Source: Labia minor
Taxonomy: Eukaryota > Arthropoda > Insecta > Dermaptera > Spongiphoridae
DNA length: 64,000 bases
Direction of reading: 5' to 3'
NCBI GenBank assembly: GCA_963082975.1
Contig: OY720346.1
Location: 38,715,787 to 38,779,786, forward strand
Shown here: one piece after another, positions 1-10,632 of the stretch
How positions within the stretch are numbered: the first letter of the stretch is position 1
How the letters are laid out: each line of letters opens with the position of its first letter
Translations under genes and position numbers: made by a program
Notes under the pieces: model-generated
Seen by the model: the letters and a program-made list of their open reading frames with translations, nothing else
Databases searched by the model: none
What the model was told of the DNA's origin: nothing

Positions 1-131
1 GTATGAATGTAAAAATTAAAGAAAAAAAATCGAGGAATTTTATGGTAGAACGAGTCCTACAAATAATATTTTATTTCTATTTCTATTATAATTTTTCATT
101 ATATATATATACTATTAATTATATATAGAGT

Positions 132-284
132 CAGCGCCCGCTCTAGCATTGACGACGCCAGGGCAAATGAATAAATTTGGGCCCCTATATTAGAAAATTA
201 ATTACATTCATAAACAAAATGCCGCTCTTCAGATTTTCCGCCCCGGACAAATGCCCGGTTTGCCGCCTTCTAGAGCCGGCCCTG
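132..284. mobile_element. hAT-like MITE, short
   Basis: This is a short island richer in G+C than its surroundings. The left end reads CAGCGCCCGCTCTAG and the right end, on the other strand, reads CAGGGCCGGCTCTAG, so the terminal inverted repeats match at about 13 of 15 bases. There is no coding capacity. The CAGGG start is typical of hAT-type non-autonomous elements. A clean 8-bp target duplication is not visible (the flanks only share a TAGAG-like core), so the superfamily call is by TIR only. Confidence 0.5.
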
Positions 285-962
285 TTAGAGGCCTTTTAAA
301 TTACATCAACAAACCTAAATGAAAAGATTTTCAAATACAAAAAGGAAAAAAAAAACATTTCTAGTAATAATAAATTCCATTTCATTTGTTTAGAATTAAT
401 TATTTTAATTAAGAAATTAGGTTAAAAATAAATTTAATTAAATTATAAAAATAACAGTAGACATTAGTTGTAACATTTTTAATAAATTTACCAAGACTAA
501 AATTGAACTTAAAATAATAAAATGTTTAATTTTATTTAATTAAAGATTAGTGTTTGAACAGCTGAACAAACCAATATACATGGTATTTAAGAAGTTGAAA
601 AAAAAGCATTTGATCGAAATGCGCATAAAGCAAATATAATATCAGTCATCTAGAAAACAGCACAGAGTGTTTTTATTCAAAGATTAATCTTATTAAATTT
701 GATATTTTTTAACTCAACTTATTATCATCATTTAATAATTTATTATTAAATGAAACTTTAGTAAAATATAATAATAATTCTTAACCATTAAATTATATTT
801 CAAATAGATAGTACTTATATCATTACCTATTTATTGTTATTTTTTTTAAATAAATTGATTTTCTACTATCTATATTGACCTTACAGTTAATGGGAAGAGA
901 CTATCATTAAGTAGACAAAATAACCCAGTTTTTCTTTGCTTAGAAAAACAATTTTCTTTTCC
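285..962. other. A+T-rich spacer
   Basis: I see no open frame, repeat end or RNA gene here. The stretch is low-complexity A+T-rich DNA. Confidence 0.6.
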
Positions 963-1600
963 TTTTTACCGATCGACGATAGTAAGGGAGGTATTGTTTT
1001 CACAACAAATTTCACATGTGGAGATTTTTACATATCTCCACGAATCATGCATTTTCTAAACAGAAAAAAGTATTTTTAGCATGTCTGTCCGTCCGTCCAT
1101 CCGTCCGTATAGATGTGTACAGCCTGAACGGCTCAACCGATTTTGATGAAATTTGGTATATTTACTTAATACATCAGTGGGATGAATTGATCAACTTTTG
1201 GTGCAAATCCGGAAACCGGAAGTGGTAGTATTAGCGATCGACGATAGGAAGGAAAGGGTTATTTTCACAGCAAATTTCACATGAGGAGATTTTTTCATAT
1301 ATCACCACGAATCATGCACTTTTTATTGGTTTTATCCTCGGGAAAATCATATTTATTAGTTTTTTCTTGATTTAAAATTATATGACGTCATCCAGCCATT
1401 CATGACGTCACAGCCTGGTCTTGCATATATATTATAAATAAAATAAAATTAAAAATGTTTATATTTATTATTTATGTATCCATATCTGTTTTTTATTACA
1501 TTAATAGATATATTAAAATTATTTGAAATTGTTTCTGTAGCTGCTAATTAATTTACTTCAAACCGTCGGTCGGTTCGGACCTGGCCACAGGTCAACTTAT
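963..1600 (+). mobile_element. Family A element (HINE-like), copy A1, full length
   Basis: A reference copy of family A. It begins TTTTTACCGATCGACGATAG and ends with an inverted copy of that motif (CCGTCGGTCGGTT) followed by the hairpin GGACCTGGCCACAGGTC and AACTTAT. Between them lie a GTCC microsatellite, the block around AACCGATTTTGATGAAATTT, GGAAACCGGAAGTGG, and two TGACGTCA palindromes 20 bp apart. The first roughly 90 bp are imperfectly repeated inside the element from about 1234 (GCGATCGACGATAGGAAGG). The 70-codon open frame here is not a gene; the same DNA is disrupted in other copies. Confidence 0.75.
1383..1410. promoter_or_regulatory. Paired TGACGTCA (CRE-like) sites in A1
   Basis: Two perfect 8-bp palindromes TGACGTCA lie at 1383-1390 and 1403-1410. 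The same pair with the same 20-bp spacing occurs at 7096/7116 and 23153/23173, and in most longer A copies. TGACGTCA is the consensus full CRE bound by CREB/ATF-type bZIP proteins. Whether these copies are bound is inference only. Confidence 0.4.
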
Positions 1601-1749
1601 TTCTCTAATGATAGCCACTCACCTTTTAAAGTAGAATTTGACATTTTTCAAAGTTTTGAGTATTTAATACCGATCGCTTCTTTAATAATAATATACTATT
1701 TATTTACAAGCTATCCACATTCATATTTATTTAAATATTTTATGAAAAA

Positions 1750-2532
1750 AATCTGGAGTGTCTCCACTCGACTATCTCGCAAATTTGAATTGGATTACTT
1801 AACATATATATATATATTTAAATGAATTAAATTATAAATTAAAATGAATAAATATTATTTATTAAACCAGCACGTGTTTGACTGTTAATGGCATCACGTC
1901 ACATCCTGGAGCGTGATGGTAGTCAATGAGCTAAAAAATTAATTCCGGTACTTTCAGGGATTCACAATCATGCTGAAATACTATATATAGCAGTTTTATA
2001 CAATTATTAATCATGTGAAAAACTATCTTTATTAACTATCTTATTTAACTATCTTTATTTTTACGGTCAGTTTAAAGGAAAAAAAAGCGGGAGTGTCCTC
2101 CCCTAGACTTTCCCGCATATAAATAGGTAATTAGGTTATTATTATTATGTTTTATCAACAATAAAAATAAACAAACCAATTAATTTAAATTATAAAGTAA
2201 AATGGTTTAACACTATTATATATATTTATAATTTACACCTAACGCTACTTGTATAGGTAAAATGTCACTTCCGGTAGTCAGATCATGATGAAATTTGGTA
2301 TCTCAATTTTTTTCATATTTTTAAATCTATATACAAAATATGAAGCAAATATCTCGAAGCAAACTGGTACTTTACTTGAAAGGTAAACGCAACCAGTGTA
2401 GGTAAAGTACCACTTCCGGTTAACCGATTTTGACGAAATTTTGATAGAAATCTACAAACTGTGAATAATATCGGTGTACCAAATTTCGAAGTCCTAGCTT
2501 GATTAGTTTTTGAGTAAATTTGCTTACAGACA

Positions 2533-2563
<31 letters not shown>

Positions 2564-2900
2564 CATACATACATACATACACACACAGACATAATTCGAA
2601 AAATGGTATTTTCCGACTCAGGGAGGTCTAAAACGTCAAGATCTATCGAAATCTCGAAGTCGAAATTTTTGACGATTCCAATACTTCCCTTATACGAAGT
2701 ATGCGGGAAAGTAAAAATGAAAACATGATAGGTAATGACCCTTTTCCGGATGAGGTGTATTTCCCAAAAGTTGATAGAAAACTACAATTTCATTATTCTA
2801 GTTCAAACCGTTTTTGCGTATGACTCAGGGACCTTCAAAACGTATAAAAACATCGAAAATTTTCGTGACCACAATACTATCTCTGGCGAGATACTAAAAA
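1750..2900 (-). mobile_element. Family C element (HINE-like), copy C1, split by B1
   Basis: On the minus strand this copy starts at about 2900 with TACTATCTCGC-like sequence (degraded here: the plus strand reads GGCGAGATACTAAAA) and ends near 1751 with GCGAGATAGTCGAGTGGAGACACTCC. The last part folds into a GAGTG/CACTC hairpin. It is interrupted at 2081-2716 by family B copy B1, which sits in the A-run that intact copies show after GGTCACTTTAGAGG. No coding capacity. Confidence 0.7.
2081..2716 (-). mobile_element. Family B element (HINE-like), copy B1, full length
   Basis: On the minus strand it begins TTTTTACTTTCCCGCATACT and ends ATGCGGGAAAGTCTAGGGGAGGACACTCCCGC, where GGGAG/CTCCC forms a terminal hairpin. 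The core is a TATG microsatellite (about 2537-2580 on the plus strand) followed by the shared GGTTAACCGGAAGTGG block. It is nested inside C1. The open frames across it on both strands are microsatellite artefacts. Confidence 0.75.
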
Positions 2901-2981
2901 TGTTTCTCTTAATATAAATATTATACGAGGTGTGTTCGAAAAGTAAGGTGACTTTGTATTTTTTTTAGAAAAAATATTTAT

Positions 2982-3774
2982 TTATTTATCAATATTTATA
3001 TTGTCCCCTTCAAAGTAATCCCCCTCAGATACAATACACTTATGCCAACGGTTTTTCCAATCCTCAAAGCACTTCTCATAAGCACTTTTCGGTATAGCCT
3101 TGAACTCTTCCAGTGATGCAGCCTTTATCTCCTCAATCGTTGCAAATCTCCGTCCTTTCATAGGTCTCTTTAGTTTTTATGTTTAGTTTTAGTTAATTTT
3201 TTAGTTATGACCCTTTTGAGTAAATCTGGGTCGTCGTTGACGTCATTCAACAGCTCTTGAGCGATGCTCATGCGACGGTTCTTTTGGTCAAAATGTAGCA
3301 ATTTTGGAACAAACTTCGCTGACACACGTCTCATACCCAAAACGTTAGAAAAAATTTCATGGCACGAGCCAAGCGATATACCGACATCCTCAGCAACTTC
3401 TCTGATAGTGATTCGACGATTTTCAAAAACAATTTCCTTCACTGCTTGAACGTTTTCATCAGTTGTTGACGTGCTTGGGTGACCAAAGCGAGGCTCGCCA
3501 TTGGCATCTTCCCAGCCATCTTGGAAGAGTTTGTACCACTTGTAAACATTTTTTTTACTCAGAACAGTTTCACCGTATGCCACTGTCAACATTTCAAGTG
3601 TTTCGGAGCACTTTATTTTATTTTTACTTTCCCGCATACTTCGTATAAGGGAAGTATTGGAATCGTCAAAAATTTCGACTTCGAGATTTCGATAGATCTT
3701 GGCATTTTAGACCTCCCTGAGTCGGAAAATACCATTTTTGGAATTATGTCTGTGTGTGTATGTATGTATGTATG

Positions 3775-3805
<31 letters not shown>

Positions 3806-4288
3806 TGTCTGTAAGCAAATTTACTCAAAAACTAATCAAGCTAGGACTTCGAAATTTGGTACACCGATATTATTCACAGTTTGTACATTTCTATCAAAAT
3901 TTCGTCAAAATCGGTTAACCGGAAGTGGTACTTTACCTACACTGGTTGCGTTTACTTTTCAAGTAAAGTACCAGTTTGCTTCGAGATATTTGCTTCATAT
4001 TTTGTATATAGATTTAAAAATATGAAAAAAATTCAGATACCAAATTTCATCATGATCTGACTACCGGAAGTGACATTTTACCTATACAAGTAGCGTTAGG
4101 TGTAAATTATAAATATATATAATAGTGTTAAACCATTTTACTTTATAATTTAAATTAATTGGTTTGTTTATTTTTATTGTTGATAAAACATAATAATAAT
4201 AACCTAATTACCTATTTATATGCGGGAAAGTCTAGGGGAGACACTCCCGCTTTTTTACACAAAATTTGATGCAAATCCTTTCATCCAT
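2982..4288 (-). pseudogene. mariner transposase relic (N- and C-terminal parts only)
   Basis: Read on the minus strand, the likely start codon is at 4288 (MDERICIKFC). The frame is broken by element B2 and resumes near 3620 at IKCSETLEML. From there about 145 codons show the helix-turn-helix DNA-binding half of a mariner transposase, including PSTSTTDEN, the second HTH around ITIREVAEDVGIS and the linker NDVNDDPDLLKRVIT. Immediately after this the frame runs into a T/A-rich filler (3160-3190) and stops. A second in-frame segment, 3158 to 2982, encodes the family's C-terminus (KNRWHKCIVSEGDYFEGDN) and a stop codon. The whole D,D34D catalytic region between the two parts is missing. Family assignment is secure; subfamily is not assigned. 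Confidence 0.85.
3621..4252 (+). mobile_element. Family B element (HINE-like), copy B2, nested in mariner M1
   Basis: Begins TTTTTACTTTCCCGCATACT, has a TATG microsatellite at about 3758-3803 and ends TGCGGGAAAGTCTAGGGGAG, ACACTCCCGC and a T-run. It interrupts the mariner transposase a dozen codons after its start, so it arrived after the mariner. No flanking duplication is evident; the insertion point is an A/T homopolymer run. It is nearly identical in layout to B1 in the opposite orientation. Confidence 0.75.
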
Positions 4289-4500
4289 AATTTTTAAATA
4301 GCAAAAAATCGCCGAGAACGCAAAACACTTATAACCTTTACGTCTCTCACAACCAAACAAAAAATGCTATACACTTGAAACTTGGTTCAGATGTTCGTGA
4401 AGTGTGTACCAACATAACAAAACAAAAAAATCGATAATCGTAAGTACGTTGCCCGCGAAATTTGAAAAGTCACCTTACTTTTCGAACACACCTCGTATAT

Positions 4501-5980
4501 TATTTAGTTATTTGACGCTTGTGCCCCTTGTTTATTGTCATTATGTATTATAATGTATTGTCATTGTGTATTATTATATTATTATATTACATTATCAGCT
4601 CATCCTATTTTTTTTTAATTATTTATTGATTTCATATATAATAACAAGTATTCCCCATTATTTTTTTGTACCCAGATGAATTTAAAAAAAAAATAGTTTA
4701 TTATTTGAATGTATAAAATACTTTTTATTTAAATTGAGGTGTTAAAATAATTTAACTTCAAGTCAAACAGACAAGATTTATTTAATTATTTTTTTTACGA
4801 TACACAACGTTGCTACTTTTAATTGTTTCATAGAGTTGGAATGGAGAGAATTTGTGAATCAATTATATAACATAAGGATTACAGAGTGAACTAACTCATC
4901 ATGGGAATCCAACTTAACTATTTACAAGCAGGAAATTGAATACTAGAGTTCAAAACACAAGAATAATTTATTTATTTTTATTTCTTCATTGATTTTTAAA
5001 TCATCATTTTTTAAACTATTCATTATATACTTTTATTTTGTATTTTTGGGATTTATTTTGATTGGATGTCCAGAAATTTATTTTTAAAAAGAATGAAGCG
5101 AAGAATAGTATGTATGTTGGAAGTGTGGGGACTTTAAATTCAAACCAATGGAAAAATAAAAGCTTAGAGAATAAACTTGAAATATCTTTATTTCATTTTG
5201 ATTTATAATAAAAGTTTAATTTATTTATTATAGGTATTAAATAGATATAAATTTAAAATATTCAATTTAAAAACAATTTCTATTTCTATTTATTACTCTA
5301 ATATTTGAATTAATTATTAATTAATATTTAAATTAAAAACTTTTCATTAAAATATAATCTTTATCATCTTAGGATAATTTTCCTCTACCTTTGATTAATA
5401 TTTTTATTATTTACTTAACAATCTCAGTTCTCCTTCTTATATATATATACATAGTATTTTTATATATAAGATATATATATGTATTTTTTATTTTTTTCCT
5501 ATCTTTGATAGGTATTATAAAATTTAATATTAATTATAAATTAAAAAAAAAATTCTGGCTGTAAAAGTATATAGATTTATATATACAATATATATTTGGT
5601 ATATTATTATATTCAACTTGAGCCTCTTCAGATAGCTCCTCTCCCTTCGATCACAAATTCTAAGATCACCTACAAATTTAATTATATGGTCTGATCTGAT
5701 AAGATTCTCTGGGGGTTAATTAAATATAAAAAAAATCCTTTATTTAGTTACAAAAAGAAAATCAATTTTTTTTTAAAAATTTATTTATGATTTTTTTAAC
5801 AGAATTATTTGAAATGTCTTTGTATAAGAAAGAATTATGAATATTTAATTAAAAAAGGAGATTGTTTTTAAATTACAGAGAAAAAATAAATAAATAAAGA
5901 ATTAAAATCAATTTCTTAGCAGGTATTAAAACAGCAAAAATAACTAAGACAAAATAATAAAAGGTTTTTTAATCAAAGTT
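4501..5980. other. A+T-rich spacer
   Basis: Long low-complexity A+T-rich sequence with short TA repeats (about 5440-5485). There is no supported gene or recognisable element end. Confidence 0.6.
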
Positions 5981-6199
5981 TTATTTATTTTCCTTTTTCT
6001 TAGTTTCAATATATTCTTTTGTTGATGTTGTTGTTGTTGTAATCATTTGTCCGTAGGGACCGATTGCTTTCTTGAGCGATCGCAATAGTAGTTCTTTTCG
6101 TTTGGAATCACGAACCCGATTTCTAAACTTGCTAACAAGCGTAGTAAGTTCAATATTCAATTTTCTAACACTTGTTGGATCGTTACAATCGATTAACGC
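5981..6199 (-). CDS. Unrecognised 72-codon open frame, no start codon
   Basis: On the minus strand an open frame runs from a GCG codon near 6199 to a TAA at 5981-5983. It opens with ALIDCNDPTSVRKLNIELTT, continues through a basic segment (KFRNRVRDSKRKELLLRSLK) and KAIGPYGQM, then a threonine run and a lysine-rich tail. The composition is markedly more gene-like than the flanks. A short upstream frame (MSNMTAKDQ then stop, near 6243) lies in a different frame. It could be the last exon of a host gene, a decayed gene, or a transposon fragment. I do not recognise the family. The ACA run encoding threonines is a plain microsatellite. Confidence 0.35.
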   Translation of the reverse strand, partial: ALIDCNDPTSVRKLNIELTTLVSKFRNRVRDSKRKELLLRSLKKAIGPYGQMITTTTTSTKEYIETKKKENK

Positions 6200-6915
6200 T
6201 TATTAACATGTCTTTATTGATCTTTTGCAGTCATATTACTCATCTTAAATATCGCATTTGTTGGAGGAAACCGGGAGTTATTGGGGGGAACGAGAAGGTG
6301 GTGGTGAAGGTGGGAGGAGGTCAGAGGATGTAATTTAATGCTACATTATTAAAGGAAACATGTCCGTTTCACTTTGACGTTTTTGCATCTATAATTCACA
6401 GAATTTTATAAAGAATTTTTTTTTTAACTTGTCATTATAATTATAAACTCGCCTCCTCCCTCTCCTCAAAAGGGGAAGGGGGGGGGGCTTCGAAAAATGT
6501 AGAATATTTCAGTGTATCATTCTTAAAATAATTTGTAATGATGCAGTATTAATAAAGTTAAAGAGAAATTGTTGATATAAAATTTATTTGCATAAATAGC
6601 TGCTACCTATGCTAATTTTACGTAAACATTTAAAAATAGCCGTACCTATATAAATTATTATTTATATTATTATTATAAAACCAAAATTAAAATATTGAAT
6701 TAAAAAGTTAAATCTTATTTTAAAGAGGAAGGGGGGAGAGACTACAACTGTATACCTAAATATCCATTAAAGAATCCATAAAGAGGTTAATAAGTGAAAA
6801 AATTCAATTCAATTTTTCAAAAATAAATCTCACTTCTTCCATAATAAGATAAAGATTTTCTCAACCAATAAGATTTCTTAAAAAAGGTTCACTATCGTAT
6901 TGGATTATATCTTAA
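6200..6915. other. Spacer with G-rich patches
   Basis: A G-rich patch at about 6265-6330 (GGTGGTGGTGAAGGTGGGAG) and a second at 6448-6487 with a run of ten or so G stand out from A+T-rich flanks. They have G-quadruplex-forming potential. There is no supported gene. The patches sit just upstream of the minus-strand open frame at 5981-6199, so a promoter or 5' leader is possible but unproven. Confidence 0.35.
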
Positions 6916-7555
6916 ATAAGTTGACCTGTGGCCAGGTCTGAACCGACCGACAGTTTGAAATAAATTAATTTCCAGCTACAGAAACAATTTCAAATAATTT
7001 TAATATATCTATTAATGTAATAAAAAACAGATAGGCATATAACATAAATATTTTTAATTTTATTTTATTTATAATATATATGTAAGAACAGGCTGTGACG
7101 TCATGAATGGCTGGATGACGTCATATAATTTTAAATTAAGAAAAAAACTAATAAAGATGATTTTTCTCGAAGATAAAACAAATACAAAGTGAATGATTCG
7201 TGATAATATGTGAAAAATCTCCTCATGTGAAATTTGCTGTGAAAATAACCCTTTCCTTCCTATCGTCGATCGCTAATACTACCACTTCCGGTTTCCGGAT
7301 TTGCACCAAAAGTTGATCAATTCATCCCACTGATGCATTAAGTAAATATACCAAATTTCATCAAAATCGGTTGAGCCGTTCAGGCTGTACACATCTATAC
7401 GGACAGACCGACGGACGGACGGACGGACAGACATCATGCTAAAAATACTTTTTTCTGTTTAGAAAATGCATGATTCGTGGAGATATGTAAAAATCTCCAC
7501 ATGTGAAATTTGGTGTGAAAACAATACCTCCCTTACTATCGTCGGTCGGTAAAAA
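6916..7555 (-). mobile_element. Family A element (HINE-like), copy A2, full length
   Basis: The terminal hairpin ATAAGTTGACCTGTGGCCAG is on the left and the 5' motif GTCGGTCGGTAAAAA on the right. It carries the GGAC microsatellite near 7401-7430 and paired TGACGTCA sites at 7096 and 7116. The structure is complete. Confidence 0.75.
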
Positions 7556-7728
7556 TGGTAATATATTTATTTAATTATATATACTTGTATTCAAATATAA
7601 TATAAAAATATCAATTTAAAAGTAGATTTATTATTAAATAGAAAATTAAAATTTCTAATATTTCTTTTGTTAAGTATTAAAACTTATGATTGTTTTCATT
7701 TTCAGTTTTTCTAAAAAATACAATTATA

Positions 7729-8115
7729 ATAAGTTGACCTGTGGCAAGGCACAGATCCGATTGACGGTATGAAATAAATTAATTTCCAGCTACTTTTCGC
7801 TTTAGTGTGAAAATAACCCTTCCCTTCCTAACGTCGATCGGTAATTCTACCACTTCCGGTTTCCGGATATACACCAAAAGTTGATCAATTCATCATACTG
7901 ATGCATTAAGTAAATATGCCAAATTTTATCAAAATCCGTTGAGCCGTTCAAGCTGTACACAACTAGACGGACACACAGCGGATGGACGGACAGACATCAT
8001 GCTAAAATACTTTTTTCTTTTAATAAAATGCATGATTCGTTGAGATATTTAAAAATCTCCACATGTGAATTTTGATGTGAAAACAATACCTCCCTTAATA
8101 TCGTCGGTCAATAAA
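7729..8115 (-). mobile_element. Family A element, copy A3, internally deleted
   Basis: The hairpin end (ATAAGTTGACCTGTGG, degraded partner) is on the left and TCGTCGGTCA on the right. The segment carrying the paired TGACGTCA sites is missing: the sequence jumps from CCAGCTACTTTTCG directly to GTGTGAAAATAACCC. It is more diverged than A2. Confidence 0.65.
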
Positions 8116-8463
8116 AAAAAGACAGAATTTACAAATTATTTTAATAATAATATATCTATATTATGATTTATCAATTAATAATTATTAAGTTAATAAATAT
8201 CAAATTGTTTTTTTATTTAATTTTGTCATCATCTTTTCAATATACTATTTATTAGTCCCTTTTTTACTTTCCCGCATACTTCGTATAAGGGAAGTATTGG
8301 AATCGTCAAAAATTTCGACTTCGAGATTTCGATAGATCTTGACGTTTTAGACCTCCCTGAGTCGGAAAATACCATTTTTCGAATTATGTCTGTGTGTGTG
8401 TATGTATGTATGTATGTATGTATGTATGTATGTATGTATATATGTATGTATGTATGTATGTAT

Positions 8464-9222
8464 TGTCGTATATAAAATATAAGGGGGTTGGTATTTTATA
8501 AGAAAATATGGATTATAAAATTAGTTTAATTAATTGGTAGCACTCTGGATGAATTTTGGATAATTAAATGGGTTATTGAATCCGCGTAGGTTGATATGGG
8601 AAATATAAAATTGAATAGGTTCAATATGAAAAATGCTTATATAAAATTACAACTAAAATTATTTATTTAATAAAACTATAAGAATTTAGGTTCCAATTGA
8701 TAACAAAAGAAATTAAGATGAAATAGAATAATTGAATGGTACCGTAAAAAAAATATAAATATAAATTAAAAGAACTTTAATTTATATTTAAGCAATTGCA
8801 ATGTTAATTAATTAATTGTTAAGTATAAAAGTGTTAACACTTAGCATGAAAGAAAGGAATGGAGAGTTCATTGGAGACTTTGAGTCTTGATTGTCTTCCT
8901 GCGGATTTAGCTGGAACACCTCGTATGCAACGGCATCTCTCAACAAAAGGGGTTGGCCGCGGATGTCCTTCCTGCCAGGAAAAATGTCTCACTTCTCTCA
9001 AACCTTGATCAAGACTAACTAAATATTCATTTTCACTAATAAGGAAAACTTCGTTCCTTTCCCCCACCTTGAACACATGGATGGGTCTCTGTACATGTGC
9101 AGACACATGTCCCATGACCAATCGTCTTTTTCTTCAATTTAGCACGTGTTCAAAAATGAAAGTTCTAGCTTTCGAACCCTTATATACATAAAAAATGTAT
9201 TTTTTTATGATTATATATTACA
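8464..9222 (-). repeat. LTR (3' LTR in coding direction)
   Basis: 759-bp long terminal repeat. On the minus strand a TATATAAGGG TATA-like box lies at about 9187-9177, only about 36 bp from the LTR edge, and an AATAAA-type signal lies near 8664. Compared in long stretches with the copy at 10999-11757, I saw no differences. Confidence 0.85.
8834..9121 (-). CDS. 95-codon open frame inside the LTR
   Basis: A clean frame starting MVMGHVSAHVQRP and ending SIPFFHAKC, duplicated exactly at 11369-11656 because it lies in the LTR. Its base composition is far richer in G+C than the A+T-rich rest of the LTR. The start codon is about 55 bp downstream of the TATA-like box, so in a genomic transcript from the right-hand LTR this would be the first long ORF in the leader. 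No domain is recognised: no signal peptide, zinc knuckle or protease motif. It could be a real leader protein, captured host sequence, or a chance frame; identity of the two copies says nothing about selection. Confidence 0.4.
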   Translation of the reverse strand: MVMGHVSAHVQRPIHVFKVGERNEVFLISENEYLVSLDQGLREVRHFSWQEGHPRPTPFVERCRCIRGVPAKSAGRQSRLKVSNELSIPFFHAKC

Positions 9223-9404
9223 TCCTTTAGTTTATGGAAAAAAAAAAAAAAATTTAAATGAAATGCATAATTTTTTTTTTTTTTTTTTATATATAATTAT
9301 TAAACACAATGTTTTTCACTTAAGTATCTTAGACAAAAATTATTATTTAATATCACTGCACTGAACACAAACACTTAAATTTTCACGTAACAATAACAGT
9401 AATT

Positions 9405-9442
<38 letters not shown>

Positions 9443-9687
9443 TTACATCAAATGGTTTAATTTTCTTATTTAATTTTTTTTGAAATTCTATTTCTTATAA
9501 ATTTAAGCAAATTGTTTTTATTTTTATTTTTATTTTTTTTTTTATTAATTATCAAATCGAATTTATTTGGATTACCTTTGTGGTCGGTGGATATCGAAAA
9601 GGAATTTATAACAATTAATACAATTTTGCACTCTTTCTAATTATTAAGGTACCTCCTAAAACTAATAGAGAAAAAAAAAAAAATAAC
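9223..9687. other. LTR element internal non-coding part
   Basis: Contains a run of more than 30 T at about 9406-9439 and several other T runs, which read as poly-A downstream of the 314-codon frame on the coding strand. The few purines adjoining 9222 (AAAGGA on the minus strand) are a weak polypurine-tract candidate. Confidence 0.5.
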
Positions 9688-10632
9688 TTATATTATAATA
9701 TGCCGAAATAAAACAAATTTATACAATTTAAATTTAAATTTTGTCCACGCCCGTCTTAAATGATATTTCCATTTCTTTGATATCTTTCTCCTTATCTTAT
9801 TAATGTGTGGAGAAAGTGACGGGGCTATTTGCCATGATCTAATATAATTTACTAACACAATATGATATTTAATTTTGAATACCAATACGAATTGATTTAT
9901 ATAAAAAAATTTGGGAGGTTTGCATTGCTTCGAACGCCTCGAACCGTGCGACGTCATGTTTCCATTATATATTTTTATTAAAAATTTCGTTGATTTTACG
10001 CCCGTGAATTTTTTGGAGGAGATTTTTAAGGAATTATAGTTGTTATTTACCCTAATATAAATGGGCCTAAGGGGGGTGTGGGTTTTCACTTTATCAATTG
10101 CCTTATTTGCACTTTTTATTTTTAGTTTCTTTTGTATTTCTTTGCTGGACACTACTCCTACAATAACAATAGGCATATCCTTCCAATGGCTTATCTGTGC
10201 TGGCTCTATGGAAATTATCTTTAATGGGTCAACTATCATCTTTTTCTTTGTAAATTCTTTTATCGGGACACTGGGAATTATTTTCATGCATGTGTCAATT
10301 TTTTCTTTCAATTTTCTCAACTCTGGTCCCTCCTCTATTGTTTCTATATTTTCTTTGTTATCCCTATTTGAACTTTTTGAAATTTGAATATTGCTAATAG
10401 ACATTGCCTCCGGGGCCTGGTCAATGCTTTCTTTTAAATTTTGCCTATTTGCGCTTGCCTCCCCTGTTCGGTTTAAATTATCATCCTGTTTATGCATACA
10501 TGCTATATCTCTCTGTTTACCCGCTTCTACGTTTGGATACATTAGGTCCAGAATTTGTTGGAGCATTTCCTTTGCACTAAGATCATTAACCGTTTCCATT
10601 TTATTATTATTATTATTATTACTTTTATTCAT
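9688..10632 (-). CDS. 314-codon protein of the LTR element, possible Gag-like
   Basis: The only long frame in the internal region. It starts MNKSNNNNNNKMETVNDLSA (the asparagine run is an ATT microsatellite), has a predicted helical, charged middle (ELRKLKEKIDTC) and a very basic C-terminal third rich in K, F, Y and I. I see no CCHC zinc knuckle, no aspartic protease DTG/DSG and no reverse transcriptase YxDD. By position between the primer-binding-like site and the 3' LTR it would be Gag or a Gag remnant, but this rests on position only. The last 100 residues, increasingly A+T-driven, may be read-through of non-coding DNA. Confidence 0.45.
   Translation of the reverse strand: MNKSNNNNNNKMETVNDLSAKEMLQQILDLMYPNVEAGKQRDIACMHKQDDNLNRTGEASANRQNLKESIDQAPEAMSISNIQISKSSNRDNKENIETIEEGPELRKLKEKIDTCMKIIPSVPIKEFTKKKMIVDPLKIISIEPAQISHWKDMPIVIVGVVSSKEIQKKLKIKSANKAIDKVKTHTPLRPIYIRVNNNYNSLKISSKKFTGVKSTKFLIKIYNGNMTSHGSRRSKQCKPPKFFYINQFVLVFKIKYHIVLVNYIRSWQIAPSLSPHINKIRRKISKKWKYHLRRAWTKFKFKLYKFVLFRHIII

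Larger units (their letters stand above)
2924..4497 (-). mobile_element. mariner element M1, internally deleted and split by B2
   Basis: Terminal inverted repeats of about 32 bp (TACGAGGTGTGTTCGAAAAG at the left, its reverse complement at the right) are flanked by TA dinucleotides at 2922-2923 and 4498-4499, the target duplication of the IS630/Tc1/mariner superfamily. The minus strand carries a transposase relic. The catalytic core is deleted near 3165-3190 and a family B element occupies 3621-4252, so this copy cannot make transposase. Its TIRs still look intact, so cross-mobilisation is possible in principle. Confidence 0.85.

Noticed and set aside
1016-1228. 70-codon frame in family A (YSLNGSTDFDEIWYIY) and similar frames at 13938, 36520 and 58526
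   Set aside because: The same DNA is interrupted or deleted in other copies, and no codon-level conservation is visible; better explained as non-autonomous element sequence.
2313-2582. 89-codon frame MYVCMYVCMYVC... and mirror frames at 2510, 3613, 3738 and 11730
   Set aside because: They are translations of the TATG microsatellite and flanks of family B; frames exist on both strands and recur only because the element does.
2537-2585. Regular ACAT repeats, considered as a CRISPR-like array
   Set aside because: Simple tetranucleotide microsatellite without spacers, in a eukaryotic element.
9406-9439. Long poly-T considered as a LINE or SINE poly-A tail
   Set aside because: It lies inside the LTR element interior, between its two LTRs, with no LINE or SINE body attached.
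10061-10387. 108-codon and 150-codon plus-strand frames over the LTR element interior
   Set aside because: Antisense shadows of the 314-codon minus-strand frame; hydrophobic composition follows from the complement of A-rich codons.
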